Shown here in pieces: positions 33,345 to 43,720 of a stretch of DNA of 64,000 nt. The number at the start of each line of letters is the position of its first letter. Within the stretch, counting starts at the first letter, position 1. This DNA comes from CAYNRA01 sp046296415 (lineage in GTDB: Bacteria; Bacteroidota; Bacteroidia; Cytophagales; Spirosomataceae). A model generated the notes under the pieces. The model ran no database searches. It saw only the letters and a list, made by a program, of their open reading frames with translations, and was not told the DNA's origin. The position numbers were made by a program, and so were the translations under genes. The stretch lies in contig JBKBLN010000004.1 of NCBI GenBank assembly GCA_046296415.1, forward strand, positions 124,001-188,000, given 5' to 3'.

Positions 33345-35483
33345 ATGCAACGAATCCTTTTTTCTAGTATCTGCATCAGTTTGATTACCATTTCTACCAT
33401 GGCACAACGTATGAATCCGGGGGGTCAAAAACCTCCTGTTGCAACGAAAGTACCCCACACCCTCACTCAACATGGTCATCAGCGGCAAGATCCGTATTAT
33501 TGGATGAATCAACGGGAGAATTCGGAGGTGATCCAACATTTAGAAGCGGAAAATGCGTACCGAAAAGCCGTCATGAAGCCTTTGGAGTCGCTTCAGAATA
33601 CACTTTTTGAGGAAATGAAGGGTCGAATCAAGGAAGATGATGCTTCATTGCCTTACCGAGACGGGGCCTATTGGTATTACACTCGATTTGTTCCGGGGGG
33701 CGAATACCCTTTGTATTGTCGTAAGAAGGGAAATTTAGAGGCAACCGAGGAGGTCCTGTTGGATGGAAATGAGCTGGCTAAGGGGTATGACTATTTCCAA
33801 ATAGGAGGTTGGGAATTGTCGGACAACGACCAAATCCTCGCGTACGGTGTCGATACCGTCAGTCGGAGAAACTATACTGTTCGATTCAAAAACCTAGTGA
33901 CGGGGGAATTATACCCGGAATCCATCCCCAATACAGAGGCTGGAAGTTATGCTTTTGCCACCGATAACCAGACCTTTTTCTACATTCGACGTGATGAGCA
34001 AACCCTTTTGGGGTATCAGGTATATCGACATACATTGGGTACCGATGTTTCAAAAGATATCTTGGTTTATGAGGAGAAAGATGCCCAGTTTGCTCTTGGA
34101 TTGTACCGCATGAAATCGAAGAAATACATTGCTGTGGTCTCCGTTCACAATGGTGTATCGACAGAATACCGCATGCTGAATGCCGCGCAACCTATGGCTC
34201 CGTTTCAAGTCTTTTTACCCCGCGAAAAGGATCATGAATACTATGTGGTACACGATGGAAAGGACTTTTTGGTGATGAGTAATGCTAAAGGCGCTCGAAA
34301 TTACCAAATTTTACAGGCCCCAGATCAATTTCCCACCCAAGTAGCGGCATGGAAGACCCTTTTAGCCCACCGTCCCGATGTTTTATTGGAAGGTCTAGAG
34401 GTTTTTCAAGATCATTTGGTGGTAACCGAGCGGAAAAATGGACTAACGCAATTGCGGGTTCGGAATCGAAAAACCCAAGCAGACCACCTCGTCGATTTTG
34501 GTGAACCTGTCTATGAAGCCTATATCGGGACCAATCCGGAGTTTGAAACCTCAACTCTCCGGTTTACCTACACGTCACTCACCACCCCTAGTTCAACCTT
34601 TGATTATGACATGAACACCAAAACCAAGGTCCTCAAGCGCGAGCAACCAGTTTTGGGCGGGTTCGACAAATCAAATTACCAAACGGAACGACTTTGGGTG
34701 ACAGCTCGGGATGGAGTCAAAATCCCCGTTTCGATCGTCTATCGTAAGGATACCCCGCGTGATGGTTCTGCGCCATTGCTCCAATATGCTTATGGTTCTT
34801 ATGGTTACAGCATGGATGTGTCGTTCACCTCCACCTTGCTAAGCTTGTTAGATCGTGGCTTTGTGTATGCTATTTGCCATATTCGAGGAGGCCAAGAAAT
34901 GGGACGTGCATGGTATGATGATGGAAAAATGATGAAAAAGAAGAATACCTTCAACGATTTCATTGATTGTTCCAAGGCTTTGGTATCTCAAAAATACGCT
35001 CATCCAAACAAGCTCTTTGCTATGGGAGGAAGTGCCGGTGGACTCTTAATGGGTGCGGTCATGAACGAGGCGCCCCATTTGTATCAGGGTGTGGTGGCCC
35101 AAGTTCCTTTTGTTGATGTCGTGACCACCATGCTAGATGAAACCATTCCATTAACCACCGGAGAGTGGGAGGAATGGGGTAATCCGAAAAATAAAGAGGC
35201 ATACGAATACATGCTGTCGTACTCTCCTTATGATCAAGTAAAGGCCAAGGACTACCCCCATGTTTTAGTCACGGCGGGTCTACATGATTCCCAAGTCCAG
35301 TACTGGGAACCGGCCAAATGGGTGGCTAAATTACGTGAGCTCAAGACAGACCAAAATATCTTGCTTTTTCATTGCGATATGAGTGCTGGCCACGGGGGGG
35401 CTTCGGGGCGATTTGCTTCGCTTCGTGAAACGGCCATGGAATATGCCTTTTTGTTGGATTTAGCTGGACTTGTTAAGGAATAA
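33345..35483 (+). CDS. Prolyl oligopeptidase family (S9A, oligopeptidase B-like) exported peptidase
   Basis: 712 residues with a signal peptide (IFL-type segment ending TMAQ). An N-terminal seven-bladed propeller (DPYYWMNQRENSEV, YRDGAYWYYTRF, YFQIGGWELSDNDQ) precedes the alpha/beta-hydrolase domain. The catalytic Ser is in GGSAGGLL (about residue 564), the Asp near HDSQVQYWEP (about 648) and the His in SAGHGGASGR (about 683). YGSYGYSMD supplies the oxyanion loop. It cleaves short peptides in the periplasm; the oligopeptidase B subgroup cuts after basic residues. Ends 11 bases inside the convergent OmpA/PD40 gene. Confidence 0.93.
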   Translation: MQRILFSSICISLITISTMAQRMNPGGQKPPVATKVPHTLTQHGHQRQDPYYWMNQRENSEVIQHLEAENAYRKAVMKPLESLQNTLFEEMKGRIKEDDASLPYRDGAYWYYTRFVPGGEYPLYCRKKGNLEATEEVLLDGNELAKGYDYFQIGGWELSDNDQILAYGVDTVSRRNYTVRFKNLVTGELYPESIPNTEAGSYAFATDNQTFFYIRRDEQTLLGYQVYRHTLGTDVSKDILVYEEKDAQFALGLYRMKSKKYIAVVSVHNGVSTEYRMLNAAQPMAPFQVFLPREKDHEYYVVHDGKDFLVMSNAKGARNYQILQAPDQFPTQVAAWKTLLAHRPDVLLEGLEVFQDHLVVTERKNGLTQLRVRNRKTQADHLVDFGEPVYEAYIGTNPEFETSTLRFTYTSLTTPSSTFDYDMNTKTKVLKREQPVLGGFDKSNYQTERLWVTARDGVKIPVSIVYRKDTPRDGSAPLLQYAYGSYGYSMDVSFTSTLLSLLDRGFVYAICHIRGGQEMGRAWYDDGKMMKKKNTFNDFIDCSKALVSQKYAHPNKLFAMGGSAGGLLMGAVMNEAPHLYQGVVAQVPFVDVVTTMLDETIPLTTGEWEEWGNPKNKEAYEYMLSYSPYDQVKAKDYPHVLVTAGLHDSQVQYWEPAKWVAKLRELKTDQNILLFHCDMSAGHGGASGRFASLRETAMEYAFLLDLAGLVKE

Positions 35484-37635
35484 GACGGTAAATCCAGAAT
35501 TCAATCCGTCGATTTCGTTCGTATTCTTCTTCTGTACAAAGTACACCGGGGGCACATTCATTCAGGGGTGTGCCCCCTCCTTTTCCGATGGCTCGAATGC
35601 GTCGGCTCGAAATATCATTTTGAATCAATAAAATAGCCGTCTGATTTGCCAAGGCTTGGGTTTTCTCCAACAAGGTCTTGGATTTACCCCGACTATCCGA
35701 ATGAGCCAGAATTTCGACGAAAAGATCGGAGTTTTCTTTTAAGACCCGGCTTACTTCATTTAACCCGGCCTGAAGTTCCTCGGGTTGACTCATCGGAATG
35801 CTCTTCAGTAAAAAAGCATCTGAGATATCTTTTGGATTAAAATTAAACGGTTGGTTCTGAACTCGATTTCCTGTTTTTTTGCTCAATTTCTTAGGTGTTA
35901 GCACCACTTCCTTGGGTTTGGTGGCAACAATCAGTTCGTCTTTTACCTTCACTTCGGGAGAAGGTGAAATGAGAACAGGGGCTGGTTCGGGTTTTTTGAC
36001 TAAAAGGACCTCTGATTCTACTTTTTCAGGCCATGGGATGGTTTTTTCAAAAAAACCTTCTTTTTTCCACGTAATGAAGGGCTTTTCAATTCCGAGACGG
36101 GTAATTTGAATAAGCCCGGTGCTATCTGTTTGTCCAGAGGCTCCTCCTTGGGCTAAGGTCCAATCCACTGACGAAATTTCTCGATGCGAAACGGAGTCAA
36201 TGACCTGTAAAGTTCTGGTTTCTTGTAGGATTAAAGGCTCGTCACGGCGAAAAGAATAAATGTCGTCATCGTCACCCCCTCGTTTTCGGTTGGAGGAAAA
36301 ATAACCAAAAGTTCCATTATCCTGTATGGCGATGCCAAAGTCATCGGCAGGGGAGTTGATACCATTGCCTAAATGAACGGGAGGGTGAAGCGGGAAACCG
36401 ACATCATTGGTTTGAACCGCAAAAATATCCAATCCACCCAAACCGGGATGCATGTTTGAGGCAAAATAGAGAATTCCTTGGCTATCGACGAAAGGAAACA
36501 TTTCATCCCCCGGCGTGTTTACAAACGCACCCAAATTGATGGGTTCGGACCATTGGTTGTTTTTCCATCGACTCATGTAGAGGTCTGTTCCACCGGCCCC
36601 GCCAGCGCGGTCGGAGGTGTAATACAGGATTTGTTCATCTTTTCGAAGGGCTGGATGGCCATAGGAGGCATCTCGAAATGGCCACGATTGCGTATCAACC
36701 CATTTATCCCCCTGAATTTTTGAGGTGTACAACGAGATTCGGCCAGATCTTCGTTCATTACCAGTAAAAATTACTTTGGGTTGTGAGTGGTAAAAAGTGG
36801 CCGGGCCTTCGTGGAGTTTGGTTTGAATCGACTGGTTGATTTTGATCACCGGTTGGGAAGAATATTCTCGGTATTGTCGGAAAGAATAGATTGGCGAATC
36901 GGGGGTAATTCCCCAAAGGGTTGATTTTGATTTTACATTGGCTGATTTGATGGTTCCAGAAGAAGAAACTGCGGCGGAGGTACTGGGTGTTTGTCCGATT
37001 CGGCCACTTTCTGCTGGAAGTTGGTTGGTCCGATACAAATCCATGAACTGCGCTTTGGTCCGATCAAAGATTCGGGTAATCCAGGAAGATTCGGCACGGT
37101 TGGAGACAAAAACCAATCCGTTACGAAAAAAACTAGGGCTAAATTCGGCTTGATGGGTATTGAGACTTAGGTAGCTCACCTCATAGTCGCTGGGTTTGTT
37201 TTGAGGGGCACTTTTATAGAATGCTATGAGCGCTTCTACTTCGGGGGTACGACCGTATTGGGCCATCCATGCTTCCAAATTTTGCTCGGCTTCAGCATAC
37301 CGTCCTAAAGAGGCTAACATTTGGCAGGAAAGTTGCCAAGTTTGCTGGTGCCAGGGGACGGCATTTTCGGATTCTGGTTGGGATAAAATAAATTTACAAA
37401 CTCGGTAAGACTGTTCATAATCATGCAAGGCGGCATAGGATTGCGCCAACTGGTAGGCATGCTTCCAGGACTTCCTCAAGTCTGGGTTTCGTTGAAACGC
37501 CTCCTCGTACCATTGAACAGCATCTACATAGGCTTTTCGTTGCACAGCTCGATCTGCCCGGTAGAGTCGCTGCCCCCATACGGAAGCCGACCCTAGCCAA
37601 ATTGCTAGCAGAATCGAGAGGAAACGAACGATCAT
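35473..37635 (-). CDS. OmpA-family protein with TPR and PD40 propeller
   Basis: 720 residues: signal peptide ending SVWGQ, TPR-like helices (about 25-150: AVQWYEEAFQRNPDL, DYEQSYRVCKFIL), WD40-like PD40 repeats (about 155-470: FRNGLVFVSNRAES, DEQILYYTSDRAGGAGGTDLYMS, SQGILYFASNMHPGLGGLDIFAV, DNGTFGYFSSNRKRGGDDDDIYSF), a linker rich in Pro and Lys, and an OmpA peptidoglycan-binding domain at about 610-715 (VEILAHSDSRG..., NRRIEFWIY). The architecture is that of the Bacteroidota proteins related to PorE and type IX secretion accessories, anchored to peptidoglycan. Separated from the upstream glycosyltransferase by about 50 bases. Confidence 0.9.
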   Translation of the reverse strand: MIVRFLSILLAIWLGSASVWGQRLYRADRAVQRKAYVDAVQWYEEAFQRNPDLRKSWKHAYQLAQSYAALHDYEQSYRVCKFILSQPESENAVPWHQQTWQLSCQMLASLGRYAEAEQNLEAWMAQYGRTPEVEALIAFYKSAPQNKPSDYEVSYLSLNTHQAEFSPSFFRNGLVFVSNRAESSWITRIFDRTKAQFMDLYRTNQLPAESGRIGQTPSTSAAVSSSGTIKSANVKSKSTLWGITPDSPIYSFRQYREYSSQPVIKINQSIQTKLHEGPATFYHSQPKVIFTGNERRSGRISLYTSKIQGDKWVDTQSWPFRDASYGHPALRKDEQILYYTSDRAGGAGGTDLYMSRWKNNQWSEPINLGAFVNTPGDEMFPFVDSQGILYFASNMHPGLGGLDIFAVQTNDVGFPLHPPVHLGNGINSPADDFGIAIQDNGTFGYFSSNRKRGGDDDDIYSFRRDEPLILQETRTLQVIDSVSHREISSVDWTLAQGGASGQTDSTGLIQITRLGIEKPFITWKKEGFFEKTIPWPEKVESEVLLVKKPEPAPVLISPSPEVKVKDELIVATKPKEVVLTPKKLSKKTGNRVQNQPFNFNPKDISDAFLLKSIPMSQPEELQAGLNEVSRVLKENSDLFVEILAHSDSRGKSKTLLEKTQALANQTAILLIQNDISSRRIRAIGKGGGTPLNECAPGVLCTEEEYERNRRIEFWIYRLIP

Positions 37636-37684
37636 GAGGTGATGTTTAGGTAATTAGGGCAAAAATCATGCCCATTGGTAAAAC

Positions 37685-38380
37685 CTATCGATACAGGAAT
37701 ACCCATTTCAGAATTTTATATCCCGCAAGAACGGTCCCTTTCACCGTACCAGATACTTTGGAATGCCCAATTCGGCATCGGTAATTTACGGGAACTTCGG
37801 TGATTCGAAGTGATTTTTTAAGGGCTTTGAGTTGCATTTCCACAGTCCAACCATAGGTTTGATCTTGCATCTGCAAGGTTTCCAAAGCCTTCCAAGTAAT
37901 GGCTCGGAACGGGCCTAGGTCGGTATACCGAAATCCATGCAGCCACCGAATAAGCCAAGTGGCCAAGGCGTTTCCAAAAAGTTGCTGGGGGGTCATGGAT
38001 CCCGGTTCTCGCTGTCCTGTGGCCCGTGAGCCAATCACTAGATCAAATTCACCGGATAAAATGGGCGCCACGAGAAGAGGGAGTTGCTCGGGGTAATCCG
38101 AGTAATCTGCATCGAGAAAGACGACCACGTCGGGCGGATTCTGACGTAGGTGGTCAAGACCTTTTAGGCATGCGAAACCATACCCTTGCCGAGGTTCGTC
38201 GAGAACGGTAGCACCCGAACGACGGGCAACCTCTGAGGTAGAGTCTGAGGAATTGTTATTGACTACAATGATATCACGAACCCATGCTCTTGGAATATCT
38301 GCCAAGACGCGGTCGATGGACAAAGCTTCATTGAATGCCGGAATGACGACATCAACGGTTACATTTAGGGTTGTGGGCAT
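37685..38380 (-). CDS. Polyprenyl-phosphate glycosyltransferase (GT2, dolichol-phosphate-glucosyltransferase-like)
   Basis: 231 residues. GT-A core VDVVIPAFNEALSIDRVL, VVNNNSSDST, VLDEPRQGYGFACLKGLDHL, metal site FLDADYSDYPEQ, then GSRATGQREPGSMTPQQLFGN and FRYTDLGPFRAI. The latter motifs mark the subgroup that moves glucose or mannose from a nucleotide sugar to a polyprenyl phosphate. It overlaps the upstream TonB/TPR gene by 16 bases, so it is the last coupled gene of the sbcD-sbcC unit. Confidence 0.88.
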   Translation of the reverse strand: MPTTLNVTVDVVIPAFNEALSIDRVLADIPRAWVRDIIVVNNNSSDSTSEVARRSGATVLDEPRQGYGFACLKGLDHLRQNPPDVVVFLDADYSDYPEQLPLLVAPILSGEFDLVIGSRATGQREPGSMTPQQLFGNALATWLIRWLHGFRYTDLGPFRAITWKALETLQMQDQTYGWTVEMQLKALKKSLRITEVPVNYRCRIGHSKVSGTVKGTVLAGYKILKWVFLYR

Positions 38381-39372
38381 TGCCTTTCGTAAATTTCCTT
38401 CGCTTTCTTTTGTCCTAGGAAGGTCAATTGTTTCAAATCTTCACAAACTTTTTCTGTGTTCTTGAGTGCAATATATACGTTTATTCGACCATAGTAGGCA
38501 TTGATATGTTTGTAATCCAATTTGATGGCCTCTGAAAACGCGGTAATCGCCTGTTTATATTGTTGAATATTTAGATAAAACAAGCCCTCGTCATACCAGG
38601 CCTCTGCCTCGGCTAGTTTTTCTCGAGGATCAGGCTGATTGGATTCTCTGGACCAATTGAGATCGAGCCGGATGATGATTTCTGTATTCACGGGTTTTCC
38701 TTCCCAAAGGGCTGGGCGCCATTTTCCCCGGCTTGCCCGGATTGCATCGATCAAAGCCGCATTGAATTTAGGGTTGGAGCTTTCTTCCACACGGACACCA
38801 ACGACCTCGCCGGTCTTGGTAATGACGGCACGGGCTAGAAATAACCCTTTACGCCATTCCGGAAATTCCATTTTCTCGTAAACAAAAGAAGAGATCGTTC
38901 GTTGCCCGTCTAAAAAAGATGGAACCAAATACCGATCGTCGGATTCGTACACGATATCCCCATTTTGAGCAACGTATGATCTAGGTACAAACCCCACAGA
39001 GGCCAAGTGTCGCGGGGTAAAAATAAGTTGAACGGGTACATCACTTGGGCTACTTGGGATTTGAGCTAAAACCAAACGAATGTCTTGATATTCCTTCACT
39101 TTAAAGTACAAATCGTCTACGACAAGAACGGAGTCTTCTAGTCGGAAAGAAAATATACGAGATTTACCGTTGATGGTGGATAAAAGGGTATCACCTGGCA
39201 GAAAATCATATTGAATCCAACTTTCGACGAGTTCTGGTTTGTACACTGGGCTACCGTCGGTTAAAGTAATTTCTGACTTAATCCATTGTCCTGACAGTTT
39301 CCACTGCCCCATAGCGAGGTGGGAGAGAAGAAAAAGCCAAGTCAAACTGATGATTTGTTTCATGTTTCCCAA
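38365..39372 (-). CDS. TonB C-terminal domain and TPR protein
   Basis: 335 residues with a signal peptide (WLFLLSHLAMGQ). A lipocalin-like beta region (about 20-130) precedes a TonB C-terminal domain (about 155-245: MEFPEWRKGLFLARAVITKTGEVVGVRVEES, shown by the pattern AVITKTGEVVGVRV, then GKWRPALWEGKPVNTEIIIRL). TPR repeats follow (AWYDEGLFYLNIQQYKQAITAF, HINAYYGRINVYIAL). This is not an inner-membrane TonB, since it lacks the N-terminal anchor and Pro-rich spacer. It overlaps sbcC by 13 bases. Role unknown. Confidence 0.8.
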   Translation of the reverse strand: MGNMKQIISLTWLFLLSHLAMGQWKLSGQWIKSEITLTDGSPVYKPELVESWIQYDFLPGDTLLSTINGKSRIFSFRLEDSVLVVDDLYFKVKEYQDIRLVLAQIPSSPSDVPVQLIFTPRHLASVGFVPRSYVAQNGDIVYESDDRYLVPSFLDGQRTISSFVYEKMEFPEWRKGLFLARAVITKTGEVVGVRVEESSNPKFNAALIDAIRASRGKWRPALWEGKPVNTEIIIRLDLNWSRESNQPDPREKLAEAEAWYDEGLFYLNIQQYKQAITAFSEAIKLDYKHINAYYGRINVYIALKNTEKVCEDLKQLTFLGQKKAKEIYERQCPQP

Positions 39373-42300
39373 CTTTTAATAATTTGACTACCTGTATCTA
39401 ACCGTTTAATCTGTAGGTAGGTTTGGATTTCCTGCTGTAAATCCTCGACATGTGAAATGACACCCACTCGTCTTTTCTCTTGGCGCAAGGAGGTCAAGGT
39501 TTCAAATACGACTTGGAGCGAATCTTTATCAAGGGAACCGAAGCCCTCGTCGATAAAAAAGAAGTGCTGTTCAAGTTTCAGACGCTGTTGAATCCCATCC
39601 GCAAGAGCCAGCGCCAATGCCAAGGAGGCCTGAAATTTTTGACCTCCAGATAAGGTCTTCAGCAAGCGTTCTCTTCCCCCATTCAAACGATCGATTACCC
39701 AAAACGTATTTTCTGGACCGATTTTAAGTTGCAGTTGACCACGAGTCATGCGCTCAAATCGAAGATTGGCAACGGCACAAAGTTGTTCAAGAAAGATACG
39801 GGAAACGAAATTAACGAAACCTTGACCTCTAAACAATCGCTCGAGGGTATCTAATTCTGATTTTCGATGTTCAAGACTCGTTTTCTGCTCGATAAGATGC
39901 GCTTTCTCGGAGAGTAGTCGCTCGACATCCGTACGTCGGTGCTGCACTCCCCCTAATTTATTTTTGGTTTCGTCCAACTTAAGTTGAAGATCTGCAAGAG
40001 CTTGTTGGGCGAGAAGGTGTTGGCTTGGGTCATAGGTTAGGCCGGCAAAGGCTTTTCCTTGTTCCATCCAAAGTTGATAAGCCTCCTCCCATTTCATGGT
40101 TTCCTGTTGGTAGGTATCTCGCTGTGACCGAGCCATGGCGAGAGTTTCCGGGGTAAAGATTTGAAGCCATGACAGGAGATTCTCGATAGAACCTAGGAGG
40201 GAATCTTGCTGTGTACGAGTTTCCAAAGTTGAGGCCAATTCATTCTCTACTTGGCATTCTCGATCCACCAATTCTTTCCACTGGTTGGCTCGCTGTGAGG
40301 CCGCCTGAAGTCTTTCCCAGGTATCTTTCAATGTGTGCTCAAACGTTTGGTAGGCTTGCTCTTCTTGCAGAATCATCGCTTGGGTTTTGACTTGCATTTG
40401 CTGGGCCTCCAAGAGGGAGTTGGCAAGTGGCTCACGGGTCAAGACCTGGCGTTGTGCATTCCATAAAACAGATTGTCCATGCTCTTGGCGTTGTGCTTCC
40501 AAGAGATGTTGTTCTCGAACCGTTTTTTCAAGTTGTCGATTTTGTAGGTCAGTATCCAGCGCACGTATTTGGAGTTGACAAGCATCGAGTTGAGCTCGCC
40601 AACTTTTCTGTTCTTGCTCCCATTGTAAAAAAACAGTTTCATCTTGCCAAGTAGACTCAGGGAAAGGGAAAGACTGAAGTAGATTGGTTCCCAGCACTTT
40701 GTTGTTTTCCCATTTTTGTATGACCTCTGCCTTCTGAGATTCCAACGGCGTTAAAGCGGATTGCGCTATTTCAACTTCCTTTTCTGCTTTTTTATATAGT
40801 TGATATCGTTCCTCAAGGGCTTCCCGTTTTTTTAGTAATTCTTCAGGTGACTTGGGTTGTGTACTCACCAACTGAGCCGGATTGGGGTGATCTAGCGCTC
40901 CACACACAGGGCAGGGGGAGCCCTCATGCAAGTGCGTAACCAAATGGCTCCAGGATTGATGCACATGCCATTGGGTTAATGCGTCTTCCAATTTTTGGCG
41001 CTCCTGTACATACAATGCCTCTACCTCTGATCCAAAGGCCAACCACTTTTCTCGGGCCTCTTGTACGCGTAGGGAGGCCTGGTCGACTTGGAATTTGATT
41101 CGCTCAGCTTCCTTTTTCAATTCCTCCTTTTGGCCCAAATGGACCTGTTTGGTCTGATGCCATTGCCGAACTCGAGTCGAAATATCGAAGAAATTGGGAT
41201 GTAGTTGCCGAGATAATTCCTCCACCTGTTGCATCACTTGATGGCGTTGGGCCTGGATCGTGTGTTCTTGTTTTTTGAAAACCTCAAGCTGATGTTCTAA
41301 TTCTTCTCGTCGACGTTTGAAGACATTCCATTGGTCTTGAAGTACCCATAATTTTTCCTCGGTTTGCCAAAGAATTAACTCTTCTCGCTGCTTTTCCAGT
41401 TGCTTGAGTCTTTCTTTCCAAGCCTCTTGCTGGTCTTGAATGCTTTTGTATTGACTTTCTATTTGATTCAACTGTCCGATGGACTCATTCCATTGGCTCG
41501 TAAAGTGCTGCCGTTGCCTCTGGCTATTCTGCCATCGGATCACGTCGGCTTGGTAGTGGGATTGAACATGCTCATAGGTTAAAATTTTAGATTTTAACTT
41601 GTGCATGTCGTTTGCTTGGTCATCTAGTTGCTTTTTTCTGTTTTGTAACTGAACTTCCATCGCTTTCCAGTTGGCTACTTGATTCAAAGTTTCTTGAACC
41701 AGCTGAAGTTGTTGGTATTCGGTCGATAAAGTCTCCAGATGATCTTTCAAAAGTTTTTCCTCTTGGTGAAGGGAGGCCAGCAATTCGGGCTGAATCTCCT
41801 CCATTCCAACCAATTGCCCTGTCAATACCAGAATTTTCTGGTTATTTTCTTTTTGTAGCTTAGCCGTGGGACCTGCCAGATCGAATTTCTCGAGCTGGAA
41901 GATCTCTTTCATCATCTCAGTTCGGTCTTGACCTTTGAGTTCAATGAAATCTTGAAAACGACCCTGGGGGATGATGATGGTCCGTCGGAAGTTGTCATAA
42001 CTAAGTCCGATAATGCTTTCTCCTAGGGGCTGTTCCTGAAGTGGGCGCCATTCATTTTCAAGCCAGCAATACACATTTCGCTCCGCTTTGGGGACGTCCT
42101 CATATCGTTTTTTGTTTCGTTGGGCCCGAACGACAAACCGATACCTTTGGTTTTGAGGCCCCGCGATGCATTCGAAATCCACCAGAAAGTCGGAGGATTG
42201 TAAATTCATCATATTGTACAGACGATCGTCACCGCGTTGATTCAGTCGGTCCGTCTGACCATACAAGGCAAAGGTCATGGCTTCTAAAATCGTGGATTTT

Positions 42301-42419
42301 CCACTGCCCACCCCGCCAAAAATACCAAACAACCCGGCATCGAGTAGAGGGCCGAAATCGATTTCCTGAGGACCTTGGTAGGAGTATAAGCCTTGAATTT
42401 TTAATCGAACAGGTATCAT
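39360..42419 (-). CDS. sbcC: DNA double-strand-break repair nuclease subunit SbcC
   Basis: 1019 residues of the SMC/Rad50 type. Walker A GGVGSGKSTILEAM is at about 35-48, long coiled coils run on both sides of the zinc hook SPCPVCGALDHP (about residue 500), and the C-terminal ABC part has TLSGGQKFQASLALALALADG and FFIDEGFGSLD. With SbcD it forms an ATP-dependent nuclease that opens hairpins and long palindromes. That is of interest here because the window contains several long palindromes. sbcD lies four bases upstream. Confidence 0.95.
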   Translation of the reverse strand: MIPVRLKIQGLYSYQGPQEIDFGPLLDAGLFGIFGGVGSGKSTILEAMTFALYGQTDRLNQRGDDRLYNMMNLQSSDFLVDFECIAGPQNQRYRFVVRAQRNKKRYEDVPKAERNVYCWLENEWRPLQEQPLGESIIGLSYDNFRRTIIIPQGRFQDFIELKGQDRTEMMKEIFQLEKFDLAGPTAKLQKENNQKILVLTGQLVGMEEIQPELLASLHQEEKLLKDHLETLSTEYQQLQLVQETLNQVANWKAMEVQLQNRKKQLDDQANDMHKLKSKILTYEHVQSHYQADVIRWQNSQRQRQHFTSQWNESIGQLNQIESQYKSIQDQQEAWKERLKQLEKQREELILWQTEEKLWVLQDQWNVFKRRREELEHQLEVFKKQEHTIQAQRHQVMQQVEELSRQLHPNFFDISTRVRQWHQTKQVHLGQKEELKKEAERIKFQVDQASLRVQEAREKWLAFGSEVEALYVQERQKLEDALTQWHVHQSWSHLVTHLHEGSPCPVCGALDHPNPAQLVSTQPKSPEELLKKREALEERYQLYKKAEKEVEIAQSALTPLESQKAEVIQKWENNKVLGTNLLQSFPFPESTWQDETVFLQWEQEQKSWRAQLDACQLQIRALDTDLQNRQLEKTVREQHLLEAQRQEHGQSVLWNAQRQVLTREPLANSLLEAQQMQVKTQAMILQEEQAYQTFEHTLKDTWERLQAASQRANQWKELVDRECQVENELASTLETRTQQDSLLGSIENLLSWLQIFTPETLAMARSQRDTYQQETMKWEEAYQLWMEQGKAFAGLTYDPSQHLLAQQALADLQLKLDETKNKLGGVQHRRTDVERLLSEKAHLIEQKTSLEHRKSELDTLERLFRGQGFVNFVSRIFLEQLCAVANLRFERMTRGQLQLKIGPENTFWVIDRLNGGRERLLKTLSGGQKFQASLALALALADGIQQRLKLEQHFFFIDEGFGSLDKDSLQVVFETLTSLRQEKRRVGVISHVEDLQQEIQTYLQIKRLDTGSQIIKSWET

Positions 42420-42423
42420 AGGG

Positions 42424-43638
42424 TTATTGGCTCAAGATTTCTTTGAATAATTGGCGAATCGACTCGTTGGGGGGTGTTTGGTGTTTTGAGGTAAAATACT
42501 GATCAAATAAAGTCGCCATATCTTGACTAAGATCGAGTGTGGGGATCGCTTGGGCAACATTTTCAGTTCGTTTGATTTCAGGAATCACCTGAATGATGCC
42601 TTCATGCGCAGCGTAAAGCTGTTCCTTATCGGAGGATTCCAAAAAAGTATCCGTGACCCACGTGAGTTCGACCCACGCGTTGGTATGATCTTGAAGCCAG
42701 GCAATTCCTTCCTCCAGCGTCTGGAATCGGTGCCGAAGCAGGGGTTTACCTTTTTTGAGAGGAATGGATCGACGCTCCAGCACACCTCCGGGTGCAACGG
42801 TTAGGAGTTCTACCGACTTTTGTTGGTTAGCCTCCGCAAAGCTATAACTCAAGGGGCTCCCGGCATACCGTATGTCACAAGGGTGTGTATCCACGGAGTG
42901 CGGCCGATGCAAGTGGCCTAGGGCGACGTAATGATAGGCCGTCGGGATATTTCGGGAATAGATGGCTTGGGCTCCACCCACATGTAAAATGGGTTTTTCA
43001 TCGGCGGGTTCATCTTCGGTGGGTTCACCCTCCTTTTGAAAAAATAAATGGGTGACGAGCAGGTTAAATCCTTTGGAATCAAGATAAGTATCGGCGATTT
43101 CCTGCCAGTGTTGTTGAAGGTAATCGCGTAGCGCATCTTCACTGGAGTCGTTCAGGTGAATCGCTTGTCGGATACGAGCTTCGTTGGCATAGGGCGTATG
43201 AGCAACACGTAATGGAAAGGGATGGGAAGGCAGCCAAGCCTCTAAAAATCCAGGGGCAGTATGGGTTATTTTGAGTCCGGTAGGTAATTCCAAGGGGCGA
43301 ATGGTTTCACCCGGCCGGCCAACAAATACAATACCGGAAACCCGGGCGAGGGCATCCGGCGCGTCGATCCGTTCTGGGGAATCATGATTACCCGCAATGG
43401 CCAGCACCAGCCGTTTTCCGTGGTTGGCGAGTTGGTGAAGGCTCGAATACAGCAATTCCATCGCTTCCGATGACGGATTGAACGTATCAAACAAATCACC
43501 TGCCACCACGACGACATCCACTTCCTCTTGGTCTGCAATTTGACAAATTTCTTGTAAGACTTCAGCTTGTTCGGGAAGGCGAGATGCCTGATCCAAACGC
43601 TTACCTAAGTGCCAGTCGGCCGTATGTAGAATTTTCAT
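42424..43638 (-). CDS. sbcD: DNA double-strand-break repair nuclease subunit SbcD
   Basis: 404 residues, a calcineurin-like phosphoesterase of the Mre11 type. Metal-binding motifs are all present: HTADWHLGKRL (residues 5-15), VVVAGDLFDTFNPS, AIAGNHDSPERID and VALGHLHRPHSV, followed by the capping domain. It starts the minus-strand unit sbcD-sbcC-TonB/TPR-glycosyltransferase and is divergent from tRNA-His. Confidence 0.95.
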   Translation of the reverse strand: MKILHTADWHLGKRLDQASRLPEQAEVLQEICQIADQEEVDVVVVAGDLFDTFNPSSEAMELLYSSLHQLANHGKRLVLAIAGNHDSPERIDAPDALARVSGIVFVGRPGETIRPLELPTGLKITHTAPGFLEAWLPSHPFPLRVAHTPYANEARIRQAIHLNDSSEDALRDYLQQHWQEIADTYLDSKGFNLLVTHLFFQKEGEPTEDEPADEKPILHVGGAQAIYSRNIPTAYHYVALGHLHRPHSVDTHPCDIRYAGSPLSYSFAEANQQKSVELLTVAPGGVLERRSIPLKKGKPLLRHRFQTLEEGIAWLQDHTNAWVELTWVTDTFLESSDKEQLYAAHEGIIQVIPEIKRTENVAQAIPTLDLSQDMATLFDQYFTSKHQTPPNESIRQLFKEILSQ

Positions 43639-43672
43639 GTGCCTAGGTTTTTTTCAAATTTATGATTTTTCA

Positions 43673-43704
43673 TTTGCAAAAATACCCGCAACCTTATAAT
43701 TTTG
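43673..43704 (+). promoter_or_regulatory. Promoter of tRNA-His
   Basis: TTTG at 43673-43676 and TAATTTTG at 43697-43704 are 20 bases apart and match the phylum's -33 and -7 consensus. The tRNA begins 17 bases after the -7 box. Confidence 0.75.
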
Positions 43705-43720
43705 CAGACCAATATAAAAC